Shown here: in pieces, positions 6,390 to 11,949 of the stretch
How positions within the stretch are numbered: position 1 is the first letter of the stretch
How the letters are laid out: every line of letters begins with the position of its first letter
Assembly (NCBI GenBank): GCA_043746555.1
Contig: JAYTQU010000029.1
Location: forward strand, 1-11,949
Direction: 5' to 3'
From: CAZQYC01 sp043746555
Lineage (GTDB): Bacteria; Pseudomonadota; Gammaproteobacteria; Steroidobacterales; Steroidobacteraceae
DNA: 11,949 bases
Program-made: the position numbers and the translations under genes
The notes under the pieces: generated by a model
The model's input: the letters and a program-made list of their open reading frames with translations, nothing else
What the model was told of the DNA's origin: nothing
Databases searched by the model: none

Positions 6390-6970
6390 ATCCGTGGATT
6401 GGAATAATCCGGTACTTGGTCAGCTTCATTGCTACCGTCGCCATTCGTGCGCCGCATGCCAATCAAAGCGGTAAGTTAGCCATCGTCACGAGGCGCAAGG
6501 GCGCGATCGAGATCGCGCTGCTCGCGCTCATGCGGCTTGGTGTCCTGGTTCTTCCGCTTCTTGCGATCTTCACTTCACTCCTGTCGTTTGCCGACTATCC
6601 ACTTCACCCGGCGGTATTTTCGCTTGGTGTAATGTGTACTTGCGGATGGCTATGGCTTTTCTATCGCTCGCATGCGGACTTGGGTCGGAATTGGTCCGCT
6701 ACCTTGGAGATACGAGAAGGCCATCAATTGGTCACGTCGGGACTGTATCGACTCGTGCGACATCCCATGTATGTCGCAATCTTTCTTGGAGCCATCGATC
6801 AAGCCTTGCTGATTCCGAATTGGATTGGCGGACCTTCGTGTCTGGTCGCATTTGTCTTGATGTTCGTCTTGCGAGTAAACATTGAGGAACAAATGATGAG
6901 CGACAAGTTCGGAGACACTTACGTTGACTATATGAACGGAACAAAACGTCTGGTGCCGTACGTCTGGTGA
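6386..6970 (+). CDS. Isoprenylcysteine carboxyl methyltransferase family membrane protein
   Basis: A 194-residue inner-membrane protein of the ICMT/DUF1295-like group. Hydrophobic stretches lie at about residues 5-20, 41-66, 75-93 and 128-163. Family hallmarks are FYRSHADLGRNWS (about 92-104), EGHQLVTSGLYRLVRHPMY (111-129) and the IEEQMM segment with E167/E168 (about 166-171), which match the SAM-binding C-terminal half of membrane methyltransferases. The bacterial substrate is unknown, since bacteria generally lack prenylated proteins; lipid or quinone-like methylation is possible but not shown. The frame is open upstream to 6305, but ATG 6386 is the natural start: it overlaps the preceding stop as ATGA, which suggests translational coupling, and it gives the usual family length. 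A small VOC gene follows after 15 bases. Confidence 0.87.
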   Translation: MNPWIGIIRYLVSFIATVAIRAPHANQSGKLAIVTRRKGAIEIALLALMRLGVLVLPLLAIFTSLLSFADYPLHPAVFSLGVMCTCGWLWLFYRSHADLGRNWSATLEIREGHQLVTSGLYRLVRHPMYVAIFLGAIDQALLIPNWIGGPSCLVAFVLMFVLRVNIEEQMMSDKFGDTYVDYMNGTKRLVPYVW

Positions 6971-6985
6971 GAAGGACCGATCATC

Positions 6986-7399
6986 ATGAACTCAACAACC
7001 GTCCCGATTCTCAGATACCGCGATGCCGAGAACGCCATCGACTGGTTGTGCAAGGCATTTGGATTTGAGATCTTTCTAAAGGTCAAAAGTGAAGGCGGCA
7101 GAATCGAACACGCGCGACTGATACTAGAAACCAATATGGTTATGCTTGCATCGATTGGTCGGTCGGGGCCATTCGAGGATGGTTTCAAACTGCCGGTCGA
7201 TGCGGGCGGCGTCACGCAATCTGTAATTCTGCGCGTCATGAACCCGGAGCAAATACTTAAAAGTGCTGTTGCAGCGAATGCCACTATCCTCACTGAGCTG
7301 AGCGATGCTACGTCGGGTGGCGTGATGTTTTCCTGCGGTGATCTCGAATCCCATGTGTGGGTATTCAGCAGTAGCGATTTGTGGGAGAAAACCTGGTGA
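6986..7399 (+). CDS. Small VOC (glyoxalase/bleomycin-resistance fold) protein
   Basis: A 137-residue protein with both halves of the vicinal-oxygen-chelate fold. The first module has VPILRYRDAENAIDWLCKAFGFE (about residues 6-28) and IEHARLILETNMVML (40-54, with His42 as a possible metal ligand). The second has AAVAANATILTELSD-like spacing (about 94-106) and ends in SCGDLESHVWVF (116-127), which corresponds to the DPEGHxW motif of relatives. This resembles uncharacterised VOC proteins annotated as glyoxalase-like; no substrate can be given. A ribosome binding site AAGGA at 6972-6976 lies 9 bases before ATG 6986, and only 15 bases part it from the methyltransferase gene, so the two are probably co-transcribed. 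It is not a copy of the VOC half in the chimeric gene upstream. It converges on the thioredoxin gene, 45 bases away. Confidence 0.82.
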   Translation: MNSTTVPILRYRDAENAIDWLCKAFGFEIFLKVKSEGGRIEHARLILETNMVMLASIGRSGPFEDGFKLPVDAGGVTQSVILRVMNPEQILKSAVAANATILTELSDATSGGVMFSCGDLESHVWVFSSSDLWEKTW

Positions 7400-7444
7400 G
7401 TTATCGCCATGAGAATCGAGCGCATCGAATCGTCTACAAAATAC

Positions 7445-7948
7445 TTAGGGTTTCAACAGCAGCGATTTGATTTTCGCTTCCATCTTTTCAACTTGATTCT
7501 CGCCTTGGAATCGCGCGACGATGCGACCGTGGGGATCGATGAGATAGCTAGTCGGCAATCCGAGCACGCCGCCGAAACTTTCGCCGAGCTTCGCGTCACC
7601 CATGACGATTGGGTATACAACCGGATGTTTAGCCAAAAACGCTTTAACTTCCGTCGCGTCGTCATCCATCGAAACGCCAATGATTTGCAAGCCCGTTGCT
7701 CCGTACTCGAGTTGCCAGTTCGAGAATGCTGGCATCTCTTCGCGACAAGGACCGCACCAAGTCGCCCAAAAATTAAGCAGCACCAACTTGCCGCGGTAAT
7801 CGGCAAGCTTGATGGACTTGCCGGCAAGATCGGCTCGCGAGAAATCCGGCGCGACATCGCCGGTCTTCTTTGCATCGGCCACGACGCACAGCAGCAGCAT
7901 CGTCGCTGCGACAATCCATCGTGACATTCCATTCGAACGCATTCTCAT
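7445..7948 (-). CDS. TlpA-like exported thioredoxin-fold protein
   Basis: A 167-residue thiol-disulfide oxidoreductase of the TlpA/ResA group. Residues 1-26 form a signal peptide (basic start, hydrophobic core WIVAATMLLLCVV, cleavage probably after ADA). The mature part begins with the AhpC/TSA-like PDFSRADLAGKSIKL motif and has the active-site WCGPC (C65 and C68) and the cis-proline in LPTSYLID (P132). It should act outside the cytoplasmic membrane, most likely as a reductant of disulfides or persulfides. There is no membrane anchor after the signal peptide. Its ATG (7948-7946) overlaps the stop of the rhodanese gene as ATGA, so translation is probably coupled. An internal Met at position 8 is another possible start and would still leave a signal peptide. 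No clear terminator is seen in the 45 bases before the convergent gene. Confidence 0.9.
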   Translation of the reverse strand: MRMRSNGMSRWIVAATMLLLCVVADAKKTGDVAPDFSRADLAGKSIKLADYRGKLVLLNFWATWCGPCREEMPAFSNWQLEYGATGLQIIGVSMDDDATEVKAFLAKHPVVYPIVMGDAKLGESFGGVLGLPTSYLIDPHGRIVARFQGENQVEKMEAKIKSLLLKP

Positions 7949-8421
7949 TCACTTTTCGTAGCTGGATAACCTTTATCGACCCAGTCAGTACCGAAGTTGT
8001 CAGCGACATACATTACTTTGAGTTTGCTGAACCCAAGTTCGTGTAGCGTATCGTAGGCCGCCGCGATGTTGGGACAACGACTCCAAGGACAGCAACCGCA
8101 GTAGATGACGATCGCCGCATCCTTTGGCAGTTTGGCAACGCGATCGCGCAGCACTTTCAAACCGTCGGCGTTATTACCGGGTCCCGCGTACTCGGCGCCC
8201 GGAATATGAGCCTGATCGTACAACATACGAAATCCTACTTGTAGGATGAGCGGCTTCGATGCTGTCGTCTTCTGTAACGTCGCCGCAAGTTCCGCAGGCT
8301 GAATCAAATCGGCGGCCGGAATCGACGCGGCCGGTTTCGCGTCGGCAAGCGCCGCATGCGGTATGGCGGTTAGCATCCAAAATGTCATCACCGCTGAAAG
8401 GATGGAGAACGTCTTTTTCAT
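7945..8421 (-). CDS. Exported rhodanese-like protein with CGCCPWSRC loop
   Basis: A 158-residue rhodanese-domain protein. Residues 1-27 are a signal peptide (MKK start, hydrophobic core, cleavage likely after ALA or ADA). The rhodanese domain runs from about 40 to 155: LQVGFRMLYDQAHIPGAEYAG (about 60-80), then the active-site region IVIYCGCCPWSRCPN with Cys108, Cys110, Cys111 and Cys116, and NFGTDWVDKGYPA at the end. Ordinary rhodaneses carry one cysteine in a CxxxxR loop; the extra cysteines here suggest persulfide transfer, disulfide chemistry or metal binding. Similar CGCCPW proteins occur in other proteobacteria, but I know of no defined role. GAGGAA on this strand (8434-8429) lies 7 bases before the ATG. 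It is the first gene of an operon with the TlpA-like gene, its probable redox partner. Confidence 0.88.
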   Translation of the reverse strand: MKKTFSILSAVMTFWMLTAIPHAALADAKPAASIPAADLIQPAELAATLQKTTASKPLILQVGFRMLYDQAHIPGAEYAGPGNNADGLKVLRDRVAKLPKDAAIVIYCGCCPWSRCPNIAAAYDTLHELGFSKLKVMYVADNFGTDWVDKGYPATKSE

Positions 8422-8428
8422 TGCAAAG

Positions 8429-8434
8429 TTCCTC
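8429..8434 (-). promoter_or_regulatory. Ribosome binding site of the rhodanese gene
   Basis: GAGGAA on the - strand stands 7 bases before the ATG at 8421 and fixes this start. No convincing -35/-10 pair was found upstream. Confidence 0.6.
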
Positions 8435-8610
8435 GACTAGGGTGCGACGACAGTTTACGCCTCAATTAGATTGTTGGTCGATTGTCGGGCGAATGATGGA
8501 AAAATAGCTTTCCCGATACGAGGTAAACGCAGCTCTGTATGCTCGTGACCTTTGCATCTTGATGCTGGCGGCGGTTGGTGCGCATTGGGCACGTCATCCG
8601 GTGCCAAACA

Positions 8611-8629
8611 CATAGGACGCGCGCCTATG
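8611..8629. promoter_or_regulatory. Inverted repeat CATAGG-N7-CCTATG
   Basis: Perfect 6-base arms (8611-8616 and 8624-8629) flank a GC-rich 7-base centre. It lies about 190 bases upstream of the rhodanese start codon. It may be an operator or a hairpin; no U-tract follows on either strand. Confidence 0.35.
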
Positions 8630-8743
8630 ATTAGTTAACGACGCGTTACGATCGCGTCACGCGTGTTGGCGAATCGATTGGATTTTGTGGGACAACTCAT
8701 TCAAGAATGATTGGGGAAAAACCGGGAAATAGTCGCAAACGTT

Positions 8744-8817
8744 CGCGTCATTTCGACGTGAAAACCCCGATGCCATGACGGTATGACGCGGGCGGGCGAA
8801 TGACGCGCCGGTGTCAT
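8744..8817. promoter_or_regulatory. Cluster of ATGACGCG motifs at the 3' end of the regulator gene
   Basis: ATGACGCG occurs at 8783-8790 and 8800-8807, as its complement CGCGTCAT at 8744-8751, and as ATGACG at 8775-8780. The last copy forms an imperfect palindrome with the regulator's stop region: ATGACGCGCCGGTGTCAT (8800-8817). A near match CGCGTCAC is at 8653-8660. These could be binding sites, or the palindrome could be a transcript-ending hairpin on the - strand. The function is inferred from repetition only. Confidence 0.35.
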
Positions 8818-11800
8818 TATTTTTCGCCTACCGGCTGTCTTGCGTAGTGTTCTCGAATGTTCTCGTGTAGCGACCTTGCCTTTGGCGACGGCTCGATATT
8901 GTAAAGAGACTTAAGGACTAAATGGCACTGTTGATAAACAGCAATCGCCTGAGCGTGCTTTTTCAAGTGCGAATAGCATTGCATGAGTTGCACATAGAGC
9001 TCTTCGCCGGATGGTTCCAGCTCGATAGCTTGCTGATACAGCGTTACGGCTGCTGAGAAATCCGTTTGTTCCAACGCTTGTCCTATTTGAATGACACCGC
9101 GCCGAAATTTCGATCGTAGGCGTTCGCGCTGAACCACGGTCGATGGCGTCTCATCGCCTTCGAGGAAGGAGCCGCGATAGAGATCGAAAAGGGTTTTGGT
9201 TCTGGCTGCAAGCGGCTCGTTATGCCGCTCGTCCTCGACTAGCTGCTCGAACTCCCAGACGTCCAGCCAACAATAATCCTTATTGAGCGAGAGTTGGCCG
9301 CCGTGCAAGATCACGCTTTTTTCGCCAAGGAGTTTGCGTAAACGATACAGCGTGGTTTCGAGCGTGTGGATGGCCGTTGTACCGCGCAAGTGCGGCCAGA
9401 GCACTTTTGCCACGTTAGTTGCGGCGACGTCTTGTCCGCCTAACGCAATGATCGCGCGCAACAGACTCATCGTCTTCTTTGCTCTGCTTGGAAGCGTTAG
9501 GGACTTGTCTTCCCGAACGACGATAAAGCGTCCGAGTGTATGGAGCTTTATCTGCCACGGCCACTGTTGCGATAACAGACCGCGTGGCGGTGTCAGGCGA
9601 GTCCGCGCAATGATCGAGCGAACATAGTCGGGATAGAGGCCCGCATCAAGAGCCACAGCGTAGAGTTCAGATGCGTCTTCCCGCAGACAGGGTGCTGGCG
9701 TTGCGATGCCCATTTCCTGTGCGAGCGACAACGCCTCGCTTAACGCTTGCAACGAGAGCGCATGCTCACCGCGTAACCGGCGGATATTGGCCTCACCGAA
9801 AGCGGCAAAGGAACTGAAGAGCTTGCTGTGCATGCTCTTGGCGACTGCTCGCGTTTCGATAATTGCGGTTAAGGCAGCGTCGGTATCGCCTTGGCGAGCT
9901 GCTGCAAAAGCCACGCAGAGTAACGAGGGTAAGATTCCGACGGAGACGCTATTGATCTTAGCTAGACGATAGGCCCGGTCAGCTTCGTCGCGCGCGCGCG
10001 CGGCTTCGCCTTCATGCAAGTGCACGATCGAAGCATAATAACCGTAGAAAACATCGCTGTTTCGGCCATGGCCCCGAAAGTACGACATGCGGTTCAGCAG
10101 CGCGCGCGCAGTCGATAGGTCCCCGGCGACTGCTTGAGCCCAAATCCCGTACCCCAAGAGCTGGTGATCCAGCAAATGGATTCCCGAGGACTCCGCGAGT
10201 GCAAGGCCATCGTTAACCGCGCGACGAGAGTCTTCAGTCATCCCGCATTCGGCGGTGTAGATGGCGTTACACAAGTACCAGGAGAGACGCGTGAGTGGCC
10301 GTACGTCGCGAACATCCGCATGTGGAGCGAGGGTTTCGAGCAGATGACGCATTTGGCCTATATTTCCTCTCCATAAGTGATAAACCATTAAAATGGAAAC
10401 TCTTCTGAAGCGACGATCGACATCGGTTTCATGATTCAACAGTAACTCGGCGCGTTCGGCGTGACGCGTCAAGTCGGGATCGTCCGCGTGCGCGTGAACC
10501 AACCCCGACACGTAGGCGAAGACGCTCGCGGCTTCTATATTCGGCGACGGCGCTTTTCGACCGATCGACAGCGAGGCATATCGATTAAGCCATGCATGCA
10601 TTGGCGTAAAGTTGTGCCATTCGAGCACAAAGCTCTCAAGTATCAGAGACCACGTCAGATAGAGCGGCGAGGAATCGGTCTCTTTCTCGAACAACGCAAA
10701 GGCGCGTTCCAGGTACACGCGTGCCTCGGCCGGGGAAAACGCCAGCCGACACACCCCGAGCCAATAAAGCGCCCAAGGATTCCGATCGCGCAACACGTCG
10801 GGAATGCCCTTGAGCCACGCATCAACGGTTTGCGTTCGGCCCTGCGCGATTAGCGAGTTCACCTGCTGGAAAATCAAGCGCAGTGCGTCTGGCCAGGCAT
10901 GCGCCTGCTGCAGCAATGCCACAGCGAGTTCCAGGTCGCCGTTCTTGGCGGCGAGTTCGGCGCTGCGCTGTTGGAGTGTGCGAATCTCGTCCGGTGTATA
11001 GGTTTTATAGGCGCGGTTCACAAGGAACGCCCGAAAGAGCGGGTGGTACTCGTAATTGCCTTCGGTGTCTTTGAGGGTGAAGTAGGCGCGTCGAGTCAGA
11101 TCGCGCAAGATAGCTTCGCTATTGGCATCGCCGGTTAATTCTTTGGCAAGCGGTGCCGAGAACTTGGGTAGGAATGCGGACAGCAGTAGAAAGGTCTGTG
11201 TTTCCGGCGTCCCATGTCGAAAAATCTCGTAGGCAAAATAATCAAAGACCGACTGAAACGCGAGTGGCGTCGCTTGCGGCTGTCCGGTCGCGCTCTTGCT
11301 CGTTTGCTCCGCCAGCAAGATCAATCCGGCGACCCAGCCGTGAGTGTCGCGATACATGGCATCCAGCGTTTCGCGCGGTAATGCCTTCCACTTTTTGCGA
11401 AGCTTCACGATGCCGGCGGTTTCTTGTTCGGAAAGTTTAAGATCTTCCCATTCCAATACCGCGATCCGATCACTTGCTTGCAAGCGCGCAAAGGCGCTAG
11501 GTGGAGAGTCCCGGCTCATTACAATCACTTGAATGTCAGTCGGGATTTGCTCGAAACCATGTTGCAGTACTTCATGCAACTGGCTGGTTGCCGGCAGTTC
11601 TTGGTAATTGTCCAGCACGATGACGCTTGGACGTTTCAAACGACCGAAGAGTTCGCGAAAATAATTGGCGGTGAATGTCTGAACGCCCGTCAGATACTCT
11701 TGAGTGAGGAAGGGAAGCGGCGTGCGCTGCCGGGGCGCCGCTTCTTTTGCCGCCCGACCCATGAAATAGAAGAACGATGCGATATCGCCGTCGCTCGCAT

Positions 11801-11949
11801 CGACGCGGTACCAAAGCGCCGGTAGGTTTTGCGCTCGCAGATAACTTGCAACGAGCGTTGTTTTGCCGGCTCCCGGCGGCGCGGCGATCCAAACCACCGG
11901 GCGCTTACGCGCTCGATCCAGTAACCGAAACAATCGCGTACGCGCGTAC
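8817..11949 (-). CDS. Large STAND ATPase transcriptional regulator, MalT-like with C-terminal BTAD domain (5' end outside window)
   Basis: The frame is open to the right edge; residues before the first possible start (TTG at 11933) continue the family pattern (TRLFRLLDRARKRPVV), so the true start lies beyond 11949. Counting from 11933, 1038 residues are seen. Order of parts: Walker A APPGAGKTT (18-26) and Walker B VIVLDN with Asp108, in a STAND NTPase domain with the MalT-type WYRVDASDGD (41-50) and FFYFM; a helical link; a long TPR-like repeat region (about 330-780); an OmpR-type winged helix (about 793-885, LHTLGRF to LWPHLRG and TLYRLRKLL); and a bacterial transcriptional activator domain (about 888-1030, WEFEQLVE to AVTLYQQAIELEPSGEELY). 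Such proteins act as ATP-dependent signal-sensing activators. MalT itself ends in a LuxR helix-turn-helix, and AfsR has winged helix plus BTAD at the N-terminus, so the order is distinctive. The inducer and targets are unknown. Confidence 0.9.
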   Translation of the reverse strand, partial: YARTRLFRLLDRARKRPVVWIAAPPGAGKTTLVASYLRAQNLPALWYRVDASDGDIASFFYFMGRAAKEAAPRQRTPLPFLTQEYLTGVQTFTANYFRELFGRLKRPSVIVLDNYQELPATSQLHEVLQHGFEQIPTDIQVIVMSRDSPPSAFARLQASDRIAVLEWEDLKLSEQETAGIVKLRKKWKALPRETLDAMYRDTHGWVAGLILLAEQTSKSATGQPQATPLAFQSVFDYFAYEIFRHGTPETQTFLLLSAFLPKFSAPLAKELTGDANSEAILRDLTRRAYFTLKDTEGNYEYHPLFRAFLVNRAYKTYTPDEIRTLQQRSAELAAKNGDLELAVALLQQAHAWPDALRLIFQQVNSLIAQGRTQTVDAWLKGIPDVLRDRNPWALYWLGVCRLAFSPAEARVYLERAFALFEKETDSSPLYLTWSLILESFVLEWHNFTPMHAWLNRYASLSIGRKAPSPNIEAASVFAYVSGLVHAHADDPDLTRHAERAELLLNHETDVDRRFRRVSILMVYHLWRGNIGQMRHLLETLAPHADVRDVRPLTRLSWYLCNAIYTAECGMTEDSRRAVNDGLALAESSGIHLLDHQLLGYGIWAQAVAGDLSTARALLNRMSYFRGHGRNSDVFYGYYASIVHLHEGEAARARDEADRAYRLAKINSVSVGILPSLLCVAFAAARQGDTDAALTAIIETRAVAKSMHSKLFSSFAAFGEANIRRLRGEHALSLQALSEALSLAQEMGIATPAPCLREDASELYAVALDAGLYPDYVRSIIARTRLTPPRGLLSQQWPWQIKLHTLGRFIVVREDKSLTLPSRAKKTMSLLRAIIALGGQDVAATNVAKVLWPHLRGTTAIHTLETTLYRLRKLLGEKSVILHGGQLSLNKDYCWLDVWEFEQLVEDERHNEPLAARTKTLFDLYRGSFLEGDETPSTVVQRERLRSKFRRGVIQIGQALEQTDFSAAVTLYQQAIELEPSGEELYVQLMQCYSHLKKHAQAIAVYQQCHLVLKSLYNIEPSPKARSLHENIREHYARQPVGEK
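9989..10002. repeat. (CG)7 dinucleotide run inside the regulator gene
   Basis: Seven CG units in a row encode part of EAARARDEAD in the TPR-like region. A slip by one unit would shift the frame. Confidence 0.8.

Larger units (their letters stand above)
8422..8816. other. 395-base non-coding region between regulator gene and rhodanese operon
   Basis: No plausible gene is seen on either strand. Downstream of the regulator and upstream of the rhodanese operon (both - strand), it must hold the rhodanese promoter. It carries an inverted repeat CATAGG/CCTATG (8611-8629), a smaller one TAACG/CGTTA (8636-8648), and repeated ATGACGCG-type motifs, densest at 8744-8817. Confidence 0.7.

Noticed and set aside
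7409..7924. A 171-codon + strand frame opposite the thioredoxin gene
   Set aside because: The - strand product has a signal peptide, WCGPC and cis-proline; the + strand frame has no recognisable features and is a shadow.
8765..8781. Possible terminator hairpin followed by TTTT on the - strand after the regulator gene
   Set aside because: The stem is only three GC pairs with mismatches and wobbles inside, too weak to call.

Overview
This window reads as bacterial chromosome of moderately high G+C. Family content (a PA0069-type radical SAM protein, a rhodanese with a CGCCPW loop, a DUF1295-like methyltransferase, vapBC) suggests a proteobacterium, most likely a gammaproteobacterium near the Xanthomonadales/Nevskiales/Steroidobacterales. 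That placement is an impression from family resemblance, not a computed result. No rRNA, tRNA, CRISPR array, transposase or phage gene is visible.

Layout. All genes from 1 to 7399 are on the + strand: the 3' part of an acyl-CoA synthetase (2-1399), a radical SAM protein (1576-2682) behind a perfect -10 box, a disrupted-looking GC-rich hairpin repeat (2698-2783), an atypical NAD-dependent epimerase-like protein (2825-3763), a membrane-anchored alpha/beta hydrolase (3880-5070) with a stem-loop terminator, a vapBC toxin-antitoxin operon (5279-5956) behind two operator-like palindromes, a chimeric gene remnant joining an AraC-regulator-like start to the second half of a VOC protein (6048-6389), an isoprenylcysteine-methyltransferase-like membrane protein (6386-6970) and a small VOC protein (6986-7399). 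From 7445 to the right edge everything is on the - strand: a two-gene operon of exported rhodanese (8421-7945) and exported TlpA-like thioredoxin (7948-7445), a 395-base non-coding stretch rich in palindromes and ATGACG-type motifs, and a very large STAND ATPase regulator with a C-terminal winged helix plus BTAD domain (8817-11949, 5' end outside the window).

How the genes may work together. The left part looks like ordinary, mostly monocistronic metabolic genes. The region 5070-7400 looks like accessory DNA: a toxin-antitoxin module, a gene fusion scar, and small coupled genes. The rhodanese/TlpA pair overlaps by ATGA and both products carry signal peptides, so they probably form a joint extracytoplasmic thiol/sulfur function. 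The regulator's target cannot be read from the sequence; the motif array just after its stop codon is a candidate binding region. I see no complete, clearly new multi-gene system. The best leads are the AraC/VOC chimera, the structured vapBC upstream region, the rhodanese-TlpA operon and the BTAD regulator with its adjacent motif array.
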